Under the pieces are notes generated by a model that had not been told where the DNA came from, made no database searches, and saw only the letters and a program-made list of their open reading frames with translations. Of a DNA stretch of 64,000 nucleotides, positions 52,810-62,560 are shown one piece after another; position 1 is the first letter of the stretch; the number at the start of each line of letters is the position of its first letter. Origin of the DNA: Pseudobowmanella zhangzhouensis. GTDB lineage: Bacteria > Pseudomonadota > Gammaproteobacteria > Enterobacterales > Alteromonadaceae. The stretch spans positions 210,342-274,341 of the forward strand of contig NZ_JBHSYO010000015.1 of assembly GCF_042662685.1 (NCBI RefSeq), read 5' to 3'. The position numbers were made by a program, and so were the translations under genes.

Positions 52810-55730
52810 CGAATATAAAATACGTGAGTCAGTGTCCAGTCACCCCAGCCATAATCAGACTCACGGCGCACCTTCCACGTATATGTACCGACGCCCAACT
52901 CTTCGGGAGGCATCACACCACACAGCCAGTTTTCATCACAGACGCTTTGAGCATCGGTAAGCCTATTATCCAACAACTCATACCAATGTTTATTGTTTAC
53001 CCCACCGTCCGGATGGAAACGATAGAGCAACACCCGATAGGTTTTATCGGTGTATTTACCTTGCCAACTTAACATTGGGTTTTGATACACCACACTGCCG
53101 GATGCAAATAAGGTTTCAACCGACGCTAAAGTACAACTGGAATCAATATCACTATTGGTGGTATTCGGTCCTAGGGTGCACTTATCCAGATAATTCATGT
53201 CCACCCCACATGCCGATTCGGGGCATTGCACATCTGACGTACATACTTGTCCGCCGGTTAAGCATCTCCCCACCTGCATAACCTTTTCAAACGGACTGGA
53301 AATCGCCAAATGAGCGAAGGTTGAGACGGCATTCAGCCCGATCTTGTTCCCAGCCGTATGACCCTCTTCTGCTCGTAAACAGTCAGCTAAACTGCGAGGT
53401 GCCGTTTGGGTGATATCTGCCGTCAGTTCGGACATACAAGACTGCATACGTTCATCCGCGAAACTAATGCCCTGTGATTCACTGCCAGTGTTTAACGAGC
53501 ACGCTAACTCAGGTAAAGACGCCTCTGAGACATGGCTCACCTCCTTAACAACACTATCTCCCCCCACGGCATTATTGCCACCGATACATAATCCAGCAGC
53601 ACCGTTATACAGATAACCTTGTTCTTCATCGAGTTGATATCCACCAACACTGAGCAAACGGAAGCTATCCATATCACGCCATTTAATGCCTTCGATCAGG
53701 TTGTTCACCATACTGTTACTGTTACCCGCATAGGCTGCACTGCGCTTTTCAGCCGCACAAGGAAGCAAATCTCCCGCTGCTGTGACACAATTTTTACGAT
53801 GCCCACCAACATGAGCAAAACCTCCGCTGCGCTGACCCTCTTCTCCTATGCGCATATCAGCAAATAGGTTGTTTGCCACCAGGCAATGTTCACACCCTGG
53901 CAAATGCACTATTACCTGACCAGACACACTCACCACGGCGTTATTTTGCACAATTAAATCGAGTGCTCCGTTTGCTTTCGCTGGCGCGCCACCTAAGGAG
54001 AAAATGCCGTTTTCACTGTGATGGACATTAAACAGCAGATTATCTTCAATACGATTACGCCAGGACGCATTCTTACTCATCACGCCTGAAGGCAATTGAC
54101 CGACACCATGAGTGATTACGCTATCGTGAATCGTATTGCCACGCACCAACCAGTCATCTCCGCCGGTAATATCGACTCCTTCCTCACCGAAGTAGCGAAT
54201 GTCGTTGTGCTCTATCAGCACCTGTTGGGCATTAAAATAATAAAAATCGTTACACAGATCCGGAATCGGTAAAGTCCCCCCCATGGCGTCCAGGGCGTGC
54301 CGACCAACAATCTCTGCACAATACTTTTGCATAGACTGGGCCGGTTCAAAGATACAATCGTCTGCGACGCAATATTCATCACCGGTCGAATCGGATGCCT
54401 GTTGCATGTGCAAGCGATCAACCGATTCATCACCGCTTTGCCAGAAAAAGTATTGTGGATCCAAAGCAGCGACATCTATGACGCCCTCATCGCAACCAGG
54501 TGGCAGAATTAACTGGCCAACCGTTGGTGCAGTACCGCTTTGACAGAAATTCACCAAGTCTGTAAATCTGGCATTCATAGAGCCAGCCTGATTAATTTGG
54601 CTTGTCCGGGCACATGCATTCGGTGCGCGCTGATCCCAGGGTTCAGGACCAACCCCTTTCACTGCATCTTTGTAGCTACCGAAGATGGAGGAATATCGCA
54701 AGGCTATATGATCGGTTTCAATGGTCATTCCATACTGGGCTGCTTCAATAGCCAGGCCTTCAAACACCAGGTAGTCTGACTCACTATCATTGAAACCAAT
54801 TTGCTCCGGCGAAAAGCCTTCTTCCTCCATCAATTGCGCCAGATCACCACATACATTGCCGGTGGAACGTAAATGAATCGTATGACCGACACCCGTAACA
54901 GCCAGCGATACATCTGCGCAAGATTGAATTTGCGCAGTTTTTTCAACTCTTACCAATGTACTGCCTGAGCCGCTACCTTGTGAAGCTGGGCATTCGCCAA
55001 CAGAACCCGCGTCTCCATTGTGCCAAACCTGCACGTAGTATCCTGCTGAATTGACGCGCACGGGATCAGCCAGATCCAACGCTAACAAAGCATCCACACC
55101 TGCCGGGCTATTAACAACACCACAACCTTCACCAAACAAGCGCATCATCGGCATGACGTCATCTATGCCACGCATATTAGTTGTTACACCGTTAAAACTT
55201 GTATCGTCGCCGCTTATTCCTTGATGTTCACAGACTAAGGTTCGCTCATCTTCATACAGACTTTGCCAATCACTGGTTGCAACGAACGGCGTAATGGTAA
55301 CGGGTACAGCAGGTATCTGAGGCGATTGCGGATCAAATTCGGCGTGCCTAAATACAATAGGATTATCCTTATCCGCATTAGTCGAAAAACGGGACAGGCC
55401 ATGGGTACCGCCGGGCGTAAGGTATTTTCCCGGGGCAATAAGCACAATTTCTCCTGGCTGCGCAAATTCTGCAGCCTGCTGAACTGAACACCAAGGCGAT
55501 TCAAGTGTGCCATTTCCCAGCTGCGCGCAGGACGCCAATTGCTGGCGTGAATTTATTTCGCCGCAACGTTGCGTGCTGATGCCGTATGAGACTTCACAGT
55601 GTAAAGCGTTGGCATCCAGATAGCGGAAATTCCCTGAATAATTGGGAGGATTGAATTGATAGGCATGTACTGCTGAAGAAGCCCAAAGGAGCCCTAACAC
55701 TACGCTACTTGCCAAGCGAATTTTGATCAT
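52806..55730 (-). CDS. large secreted cysteine-rich protein, probable parallel beta-helix
   Basis: 974 aa. Signal peptide IRLASSVVLGLLWASSAVHA. I count 32 Cys in the full sequence, an even number that suits disulfides in the periplasm or outside. Middle part has repeats of the right-handed beta-helix type: VLIEHNDIRYFGEEGVDITG, DWLVRGNTIHDSV, RIEDNLLFNVHHSENGIFS and LIVQNNAVVSV (about 505-610). A CLTGGQVCTSDVQCPESACG module near 820-840 is a compact Cys-rich motif seen in secreted proteins of myxobacterial type. The last 100 residues look like an Fn3/Ig domain (TYRVLLYRFHPDGG, GTYTWKVRRESDYGWGDW). AAGGA precedes ATG. Such proteins are often polysaccharide lyases or surface adhesins, but no catalytic motif is evident and no sugar genes are adjacent. 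Confidence 0.82.
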   Translation of the reverse strand: MIKIRLASSVVLGLLWASSAVHAYQFNPPNYSGNFRYLDANALHCEVSYGISTQRCGEINSRQQLASCAQLGNGTLESPWCSVQQAAEFAQPGEIVLIAPGKYLTPGGTHGLSRFSTNADKDNPIVFRHAEFDPQSPQIPAVPVTITPFVATSDWQSLYEDERTLVCEHQGISGDDTSFNGVTTNMRGIDDVMPMMRLFGEGCGVVNSPAGVDALLALDLADPVRVNSAGYYVQVWHNGDAGSVGECPASQGSGSGSTLVRVEKTAQIQSCADVSLAVTGVGHTIHLRSTGNVCGDLAQLMEEEGFSPEQIGFNDSESDYLVFEGLAIEAAQYGMTIETDHIALRYSSIFGSYKDAVKGVGPEPWDQRAPNACARTSQINQAGSMNARFTDLVNFCQSGTAPTVGQLILPPGCDEGVIDVAALDPQYFFWQSGDESVDRLHMQQASDSTGDEYCVADDCIFEPAQSMQKYCAEIVGRHALDAMGGTLPIPDLCNDFYYFNAQQVLIEHNDIRYFGEEGVDITGGDDWLVRGNTIHDSVITHGVGQLPSGVMSKNASWRNRIEDNLLFNVHHSENGIFSLGGAPAKANGALDLIVQNNAVVSVSGQVIVHLPGCEHCLVANNLFADMRIGEEGQRSGGFAHVGGHRKNCVTAAGDLLPCAAEKRSAAYAGNSNSMVNNLIEGIKWRDMDSFRLLSVGGYQLDEEQGYLYNGAAGLCIGGNNAVGGDSVVKEVSHVSEASLPELACSLNTGSESQGISFADERMQSCMSELTADITQTAPRSLADCLRAEEGHTAGNKIGLNAVSTFAHLAISSPFEKVMQVGRCLTGGQVCTSDVQCPESACGVDMNYLDKCTLGPNTTNSDIDSSCTLASVETLFASGSVVYQNPMLSWQGKYTDKTYRVLLYRFHPDGGVNNKHWYELLDNRLTDAQSVCDENWLCGVMPPEELGVGTYTWKVRRESDYGWGDWTLTHVFYIR

Positions 55731-55906
55731 AAATATCCTTTATATTTCTTATTATTCCTCTCGGAGTATCGACAATGAAATCAGAAACTTGGATAAAACA
55801 TTTCAATCTCCAAAGCGACGTATAACTGCGACAAGTGACAGGACGTGACGCGAGAAATTTAATATCATCGGGCGATTAAAAATTTCACAAACAACAAGGC
55901 GAACAC

Positions 55907-58375
55907 ATGAAGCTAACAGCAGTCAGACTTACAGCCGCAATATGTGCTGTCACTGCGTTAAGCGCGAGCGCAGCTATCAAGCAAACCAAAGGGGATTTTG
56001 AAGATAAATTCCGCCAATTGGATGAGAGCCTGCCAACCGCTAACGTATACCGCACTGCAGGCGGTGAACCCGGCCATGCATACTGGCAACAACAGGTAGA
56101 CTACAAAATCAAGGTGGCACTGGACGAACAGAAACGTCGTCTACAGGCCAGCCAGTCAATTGCCTATAAAAACAATTCACCTGATAGCTTGCGCTTCCTG
56201 TGGATTCAGTTGGATCAGAATAAATTCCGCGCTGACTCCATGTCTGCCATGACCGAGGACTTCGGTGGCTTGGGCAATCGTGGCCCGGGTGGTCAGAAAG
56301 CCGGTGGCAGCGATCCGGCTAAAATCAGTTTAGCCGCGCTGCGTCGTCAACATTGGATTGATGATCATGAAGTCGGTTACGACATTCAGAAAGTCACCGA
56401 TGGTAACGGCAATAAATTGCATTATGTGATTGTTGGCACCCTGATGCGTATCGATCTGGCGGAGCCACTGAAGCCGGGTAAATCCACTGATCTGAATATC
56501 AATTTCGCCTTTAACATCGTTGAAGAAGATGCCGTCTCGGCCCGCGCCGGTTATGAGCACTTCAAAGACGAAGGTGAAAACGGCAACGATATTTTCCTGC
56601 TGGCACAATGGTTCCCTCGTCTGGCGGCCTATACAGACTACGAAGGCTGGACCAACAAAGAATTCTTGGGTCGTGGTGAGTTCACTCTGGAATTCGGTAA
56701 CTATGACGTAGAGATTACCGTTCCGGCTGATCACATCGTATCCGCGACAGGCGCCCTGCAAAATGCAAAAGATGTGCTGACCGCAGAGCAGCGTAAACGT
56801 TTGAAAGAAGCGGAAAGTGCTAAACGTCCGGTATTTATCGTGACAGAAGAAGAGGCACTGGAAAACGAAAAAGAAGGCACCAGCAAAACTAAAACCTGGC
56901 GCTTTAAAGCTGACAAAGTTCGCGACTTTGCCTGGGCTTCATCACGCAAATTTATGTGGGATGCCAAAGGCTACAAGCAAGGTGGTAAAGACCAGCCATT
57001 AGTCATGGCCATGTCTTTCTATCCGAAAGAAGGTGGCGACTTATGGAAAAAGTACTCCACCGAGGCCGTCGTACACACGCTGGAAGTCTATTCTCGTTTC
57101 TCATTTGATTATCCATACCCTGTCGCCCAGTCAGTTAACGGCCCGGTTGGCGGAATGGAATATCCGATGATTACCTTTAATGGCCCACGCACTGAATTGC
57201 AGGATGACGGCACCCGTACTTACTCGCTTAGCGAAAAACGTTTCCTGCTTGGCGTGGTCATTCATGAAATCGGTCACATCTACTTCCCAATGGTGGTCAA
57301 CTCTGACGAACGTCAGTGGACCTGGATGGATGAAGGTCTGAACAGCTTTCTGGATGGTGTTGCCGGTCGTGAATGGGATCCAACCATTCCTTGGGGCGTA
57401 GAGCCACGTGATATTACTGGCTATATGAAATCCAGCTCTCAGGTACCCATCATGACTCAATCGGACAGCGTGCTGCATTTAGGCCCGAACGCCTATACCA
57501 AGCCAGCTGCTGCACTGAACATTCTGCGTGAGACAATTCTGGGTCGTGAACTATTCGATTTCGCATTCAAAGAGTATGCGAATCGCTGGAAATATAAGCG
57601 CCCTACGCCAGCAGATTTTTTCCGCACCATGGAAGAAGCATCCGGCGTCGATCTTGACTGGTTCTGGCGTGGCTGGTTCTACACCACTGACCATGTGGAT
57701 ATTTCATTAGATCGCGTATATCAATTGCGTTTAGATACCGAAAATCCAGATATCGATTATCCACGTTTGCGTCAGGAAGAGTTGGACAAGCCACTGTCAC
57801 TGACCGATCTGCGTAACAAAGAAGAAGGTAAGCAACTTTGGGTAGAGAAAAACCCGGATGTGCGCGACTTCTACGACGAAAATGATCGCTGGACGGTAAC
57901 GAATAAAGAACGAAACAAGTACAACAGCTACCTAAAAGGTCTGAAAGACTGGGAGCGTGATGCACTGGAGCGTGCGGTACGTGAAGACAAGAACTACTAT
58001 GTTCTGGATTTCAGCAACCTCGGCGGTTTGGTTATGCCAATTATTTTGCAGCTGACCTTCGAAGACGGCAGCAAAGAGGAAATGTATATTCCAGCCGAGA
58101 TTTGGCGCCGCAACAGCAAAAACGTCAGCAAGCTGATTGTGACTGATAAAGGCAAAGTATTGCAGAGCGTACTGGTCGATCCGCACTGGGAAACGGCTGA
58201 CGTGGACGTAGAAAACAACTACTACCCGCGCCGCATTATCCCATCGCGCATTGAGACGTATAAATCCAGCAAGTCCAGCAGCCTGGTTGGCCGCGACTTA
58301 ATGCAGGATAGTAAAGCCAAACTCAAATCCGATGACGATAAAAAGGACGCGGATAAAGAGGAAGATAAACAGTAA
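55907..58375 (+). CDS. M1-family metallopeptidase
   Basis: 822 aa with signal peptide (LTAAICAVTALSASAA). Zinc site H453EIGH457 and Glu476 in WTWMDEGLN (HExxH-x18-E); GPVGGMEYPMI stands for the exopeptidase GxMEN motif with Tyr in place of Asn, as in the bacterial M1 group with large gluzincin domains. Residues 700-800 include a beta-sandwich. The C-terminus is a charged Lys/Asp tail (SDDDKKDADKEEDKQ). It overlaps the next gene by one base (TAATG). Probably periplasmic peptidase. Confidence 0.92.
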   Translation: MKLTAVRLTAAICAVTALSASAAIKQTKGDFEDKFRQLDESLPTANVYRTAGGEPGHAYWQQQVDYKIKVALDEQKRRLQASQSIAYKNNSPDSLRFLWIQLDQNKFRADSMSAMTEDFGGLGNRGPGGQKAGGSDPAKISLAALRRQHWIDDHEVGYDIQKVTDGNGNKLHYVIVGTLMRIDLAEPLKPGKSTDLNINFAFNIVEEDAVSARAGYEHFKDEGENGNDIFLLAQWFPRLAAYTDYEGWTNKEFLGRGEFTLEFGNYDVEITVPADHIVSATGALQNAKDVLTAEQRKRLKEAESAKRPVFIVTEEEALENEKEGTSKTKTWRFKADKVRDFAWASSRKFMWDAKGYKQGGKDQPLVMAMSFYPKEGGDLWKKYSTEAVVHTLEVYSRFSFDYPYPVAQSVNGPVGGMEYPMITFNGPRTELQDDGTRTYSLSEKRFLLGVVIHEIGHIYFPMVVNSDERQWTWMDEGLNSFLDGVAGREWDPTIPWGVEPRDITGYMKSSSQVPIMTQSDSVLHLGPNAYTKPAAALNILRETILGRELFDFAFKEYANRWKYKRPTPADFFRTMEEASGVDLDWFWRGWFYTTDHVDISLDRVYQLRLDTENPDIDYPRLRQEELDKPLSLTDLRNKEEGKQLWVEKNPDVRDFYDENDRWTVTNKERNKYNSYLKGLKDWERDALERAVREDKNYYVLDFSNLGGLVMPIILQLTFEDGSKEEMYIPAEIWRRNSKNVSKLIVTDKGKVLQSVLVDPHWETADVDVENNYYPRRIIPSRIETYKSSKSSSLVGRDLMQDSKAKLKSDDDKKDADKEEDKQ

Positions 58376-58875
58376 TGCGTAAGCTGTTTAACGGCTTAGT
58401 GGTAGGCCTGGCGTTAGCACTCAGTGCTGGCGCCAGCGCACACCAGCTAAAATCGGCGTTAACTAAGATGCTGTTTAATCAGCGTTCTGGCAACGTTGAA
58501 ATTATGCATCGGTTTTACATCCACGATGCCGAACATGCCCTCAAGCAACTATTCAAAACCAATGCGGATCTCATTTCCGATCAGGATGCTCAGGCGCTGT
58601 TTGCCCATTATGTTGAACAGCGATTTTTCATCAGCAACCAGGAAACACTGATACCACTGAATCTGGTCGGCTATGAAATCGAAGGCAAGTTTCTGTGGGT
58701 TTATCAGGAAACACCCATCGATGAGGCGATAACCAGCCTGGATATCCGTAACAATGCGTTGCGTGAGATCTGGACCACTCAGGTTAATACCGTCAACATT
58801 GAAGGCATCGGCGATATAAAAACCCTGACTTTCGATGGCAACACCGAATCTCTGCAGGTGACTTTACACCCCTAA
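58375..58875 (+). CDS. DUF6702 family periplasmic protein
   Basis: 166 aa with signal peptide (LVVGLALALSAGASA-HQ). LKSALTKMLFNQRSGNVEIMHRFYIHDAEHAL (partly: NVEIMHRFYIHDAEH) fits the DUF6702 family, found next to M1 peptidases in marine bacteria. Coupled to the M1 gene by TAATG. Function unknown; the constant pairing suggests a partner or chaperone for the peptidase. Confidence 0.82.
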   Translation: MRKLFNGLVVGLALALSAGASAHQLKSALTKMLFNQRSGNVEIMHRFYIHDAEHALKQLFKTNADLISDQDAQALFAHYVEQRFFISNQETLIPLNLVGYEIEGKFLWVYQETPIDEAITSLDIRNNALREIWTTQVNTVNIEGIGDIKTLTFDGNTESLQVTLHP

Positions 58876-58958
58876 CCATGCGATTTCTGCGAAAGGTTTT
58901 CATTTGCGGCTAAGGCGCGTAGTCTTAACCCATTGAGCACTGTTTCGCAGGAGCATGC

Positions 58959-59639
58959 ATGCTATCAGCTGTTATCGCCGCCTCTCTGTGGCTTGCATCA
59001 GAACAAAGTCCACCGACAGTCACGCTCGGCGTACTCGTCTTTCCTCCAGAAGTAGTTATTAATCCCGACACCGGTGAATGTGAAGGCAACGCGATTAAGA
59101 AAGTCCGCGAGTTACTCACGCCTTTCATCGTACACACAGAGTGTGCGCCACCCGCAAGAATCTTCAAGATGATTGAGCACGGCGAAGTAGACTTAACTAT
59201 CAATATTAAATCCACACCCGCGGTAAAAGACTTTGTTGAGTTTGTCGACCCTGCGTACCGCTACCTAACGCTCAATCTATACGGGCATCAGGGATTCGAT
59301 ACGCCGGGAACTGTCGCAGCGATCCGTGGCTTTGATTACCACGGCTATCGTACCAATCTTACTAACCAAGACTTTATCTTTGTTGACCTGCCAACCAGCA
59401 TTGATGCGATTAGCATGTTTACGCGGCAACGAACTGACTATCTGTTGTCATATGAATCGCCTGCCAAAGCATTGCGCGCTTATTTTCCGGATGACACCCG
59501 CACCCAAACACTGATGAAAGTGCCAACACATCTGGCAATCAGTAAAGTTTCACCATACCGAATGCAACTGATTAAGCATTTGAACAACCTGTATCAGACC
59601 CAAAAATTTGAGACATTCGAACGCTACACAGTTGAGTAG
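58959..59639 (+). CDS. orphan periplasmic solute-binding-like protein
   Basis: 226 aa, short hydrophobic N-terminus (LSAVIAASLWLASEQS) that may be a signal peptide. The order VTLGVLVFPPEVVINPDTGE, GEVDLTINI, and FVDPAYRYLTLNLYG with a late DYLLSYESPAKAL follows the SBP_bac_3 fold of amino-acid binding proteins. No permease or ATPase is nearby, and no diguanylate or kinase domain is fused, so its use is unclear. A GCAGGAG site precedes ATG. Confidence 0.78.
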   Translation: MLSAVIAASLWLASEQSPPTVTLGVLVFPPEVVINPDTGECEGNAIKKVRELLTPFIVHTECAPPARIFKMIEHGEVDLTINIKSTPAVKDFVEFVDPAYRYLTLNLYGHQGFDTPGTVAAIRGFDYHGYRTNLTNQDFIFVDLPTSIDAISMFTRQRTDYLLSYESPAKALRAYFPDDTRTQTLMKVPTHLAISKVSPYRMQLIKHLNNLYQTQKFETFERYTVE

Positions 59640-59693
59640 CTCTTCAACTATCCGGGTTAGCTTTCCAATACCGCGTCTGCAGCAAAATAGACG

Positions 59694-59722
59694 AATAAAA
59701 AAGGCCACCGGATGGTGGCCTG
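59694..59722 (-). terminator. terminator of the yjb-like operon
   Basis: AGGCCACC-GGAT-GGTGGCCT with a run of T on the minus strand, five bases past the yjbH-like stop. Confidence 0.92.
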
Positions 59723-59726
59723 AGTA

Positions 59727-61832
59727 TCAGTTCATAAAACGCGATCGCTTTTCAGTCAGATCCAATAACTGAACAGGTCGCTGTAAAATCTGCCCCCCAT
59801 CCCTTGCAATAGGGATCCACGGGAATTTTGCTTTACCTGTCGCCGGTCTGAAAACAAATAGGTCCACAGGTACCGTTATATAAAAGCCTTTAGTAAAACT
59901 GCCTTCCCCATATTCTTCTGCCGATACGTTTGTAAATGCAGCATATGCTCCAACGACGATGCCACTATCAAAGCGTTTTGCAAACTCAACCTGAACACCT
60001 TTATCCTTGGCTAGAAATTGGCCGGCTTTAATTGATATACGCGTATTACTTAACATATCCAGAGTAGGCTCATAGGTCACATTTACATGACCAGTAAACG
60101 CTTTGTAGTCAAACAACTCAAACTCACTTTCGTAAGAACGCTGAGTGACATAATTAAGATCTACACCGAATGACCAATTTGCATCAACGGGACGATAAAG
60201 CCACTCAGCACCCACGCCCGCGTACATAGACTCTAAATACCCCGCATAGACCTGCCCAAACGAATTCTCATCCATACGAAAAAATGAATGACCAAATAAA
60301 TTTTCCAACGTGACTGTACTGCGGGTCACATATTCACGCATATTTGTTCTCACTCTGGGCAATGGAGTTGGCATTGTATCTAGCGTGTAATTAAACTTGT
60401 CAAAATTCTCCAGCAGGGTTGCTTTGGCTGTACCGATGACATTAAATTTTGAATTTAACGAGTAAACCCCCTGGATTAACACGCCTGCCTGGTAAAGATA
60501 AAACGCTTCCGGATTACCAAACGTCTGAATAAAGAAAGTTTCAACACTTCCCCCTAGTCCAGAACGATACGCTGGTGAGTAGCGATGAGATAGTCCATCG
60601 TCTACTCCCTTTCGTTCATACGTGTCATTTAACGTAAAGGCAAAAGTTTCACCGCCAGCGGCTTGTTTAAATTTGCCCGCATCAATCTCTGTGGTTATCA
60701 GCGGCACAGCGCCAGCAAGTTCAACGACTTGATATTTTTTAACGTTATCAGGCAGTTGACTGGCTAGCACACGGCCAATTCGTTCAATACTTTCATCTGG
60801 ATCGCGATAATCTAACTGCGTTCCAAAAATCGCATATGTATCTGAATAGAATTGAGTACTCCTGACTGGGAAACCCGCATTGTTATTTAACTCAAGAAGT
60901 AATGTATTTTCATCAACCTCATCGAAACTGGCAATCTCATTGTAACGATTAACCTCTTTAGGTAACGGCTTAACTTTCGGAGTAGTCAATGTATTAAAAT
61001 TGGTCTGATAACTGAAACCAAACGTAACGGTATTTCCACGCTCGAAACGCAGTGCAAAATCAAAACCTTTCCAGCGATAATTGGCGGCAATATTCCAACG
61101 ACTATCCTGAGTTAAATCTGGGGCTCTATCATTTTGATAATGATTAGGGTCGTACTCTACACTAAATCGTAATGGTCGCCACGGAGACTGATATTCCAAT
61201 CCGCCAAACCACGCGGCCTGCCCTGAAAAAAATTTGTCGAACTCTACCTTCCCACCAACTCCTGAAAAGCCGATGGGGCGAGTACAAAATCTATCTGCCA
61301 ATTGGCAGAAAGGATTAACCGCATTGTCATTTTGACCTAAATATCCAAATCCTAATCCAAGATGTAAATCAAAATCGCCCCAGCGCTTGCTGAGCGTGAG
61401 GTATTCACTGCTAAAAACACCTGTACCACCAATATCCTTAAACCCTACAGAAAATTCTGGTAACCAATAATTTTCTTCCAACAGCCTGAATTTGACATCA
61501 ATACCTTTATCCTTCCAGGTTTGATCGCCACTAAACGCTTCAGACTGGCTATATAGCAAATTTCTGACATCAGTATAACGTACGGTCGATTCCATCCAGG
61601 GAAACAATTGCAAACTAACCGACCAAAATCGATACTGATCATTGTCAGAATAATTGAGTGAAATGCTACCTTCTGGAGCCATCCTAGATGTAGGAGTTTG
61701 TATCAAACCTGTACCACCAAATACTGTCTGTGAGTACAGATTGCTATCTACATAATCTTCTGTTTGTGCGTACAGATTACTAGCATGCAAACCACTTAAA
61801 AAGGTCAGGCTAGCGACCAATCGATACTTCAT
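59727..61832 (-). CDS. yjbH: YjbH-type exopolysaccharide outer-membrane barrel
   Basis: 701 aa with signal peptide (LVASLTFLSGLHASNLYA). GGTGLIQTPTSRMAPEGSISL is the opening signature of YjbH/GfcD proteins; long runs of amphipathic strands follow, with the GGLEYQSPWRPLRFSVEYDPN motif. These proteins form a double barrel for exopolysaccharide. Unlike a usual barrel it ends SRFMN. AT-richer DNA than neighbours. The start overlaps the gfcC-like stop by four bases. Confidence 0.92.
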   Translation of the reverse strand: MKYRLVASLTFLSGLHASNLYAQTEDYVDSNLYSQTVFGGTGLIQTPTSRMAPEGSISLNYSDNDQYRFWSVSLQLFPWMESTVRYTDVRNLLYSQSEAFSGDQTWKDKGIDVKFRLLEENYWLPEFSVGFKDIGGTGVFSSEYLTLSKRWGDFDLHLGLGFGYLGQNDNAVNPFCQLADRFCTRPIGFSGVGGKVEFDKFFSGQAAWFGGLEYQSPWRPLRFSVEYDPNHYQNDRAPDLTQDSRWNIAANYRWKGFDFALRFERGNTVTFGFSYQTNFNTLTTPKVKPLPKEVNRYNEIASFDEVDENTLLLELNNNAGFPVRSTQFYSDTYAIFGTQLDYRDPDESIERIGRVLASQLPDNVKKYQVVELAGAVPLITTEIDAGKFKQAAGGETFAFTLNDTYERKGVDDGLSHRYSPAYRSGLGGSVETFFIQTFGNPEAFYLYQAGVLIQGVYSLNSKFNVIGTAKATLLENFDKFNYTLDTMPTPLPRVRTNMREYVTRSTVTLENLFGHSFFRMDENSFGQVYAGYLESMYAGVGAEWLYRPVDANWSFGVDLNYVTQRSYESEFELFDYKAFTGHVNVTYEPTLDMLSNTRISIKAGQFLAKDKGVQVEFAKRFDSGIVVGAYAAFTNVSAEEYGEGSFTKGFYITVPVDLFVFRPATGKAKFPWIPIARDGGQILQRPVQLLDLTEKRSRFMN

Positions 61833-62560
61833 TTTACAACCCTGTTTTTCAATAACTCGACCATAAGTTCATTGATTGTCTTTTCTATATCGCTAAACAT
61901 TCGTTCCTTTAAAGGCACATACAAGATATCCCCCGGCATGGCCTGTTGAGAATGGGGATTCCAGTAGCCAACTCCCAGTTTCGATACAAGTCCACGCGAA
62001 TCAATGCGCCACACCAAACTTTCATCAGCTAATGAGAATGTATCTGCGTACTGGGCAAGCACCGAAATAACGTCTTCATGTAATTTTGGTTCAATCATGC
62101 GTTCCGTCCCTGACCACCCAACAACCAAAATAGTTGGTTGTTCTGTCGGAACAGATAGCCAAAAACGACCTGCTGGTAAATAAGGGTTAGTCTCTCTGTT
62201 TAGAATATTGATAAACGGGTCGAATATAACCGGGAGTCTTCTGACCAATTGCCATTGTTTCACTGAATCTATAATTGATAAAACAACTTGACTATCCTGA
62301 GAGTCTAACGTTTCAGCATAGTTGTAAAGTAAAGTTAATAACGATTCTCTTGTCTTCTCAATTGTGCGGTCAGAATCTGCATACAACATAGATGAGGGCC
62401 AATACCAATTGGTGAACTCCATATATTGATTAGATATATGTTTGACCGGCACTGGGTTATTCAATGTAATTGGCACAGAAATTCGGTCAAATGCGCTCAG
62501 CACGTTAGAAATTAATAAGAAACTAAAAAAAATTACCACACGGAGAACATTATTGTTCAT
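61829..62560 (-). CDS. yjbG: YjbG/GfcC-type capsule biosynthesis protein
   Basis: 243 aa with signal peptide (VVIFFSFLLISNVLSAF). Middle part LPAGRFWLSVPTEQPTILVVGW and the C-terminal PGDILYVPLKE fit GfcC, a periplasmic protein with two beta-grasp domains like those of Wza. It overlaps both neighbours (10 bases with yjbF, four with yjbH). Confidence 0.88.
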   Translation of the reverse strand: MNNNVLRVVIFFSFLLISNVLSAFDRISVPITLNNPVPVKHISNQYMEFTNWYWPSSMLYADSDRTIEKTRESLLTLLYNYAETLDSQDSQVVLSIIDSVKQWQLVRRLPVIFDPFINILNRETNPYLPAGRFWLSVPTEQPTILVVGWSGTERMIEPKLHEDVISVLAQYADTFSLADESLVWRIDSRGLVSKLGVGYWNPHSQQAMPGDILYVPLKERMFSDIEKTINELMVELLKNRVVK

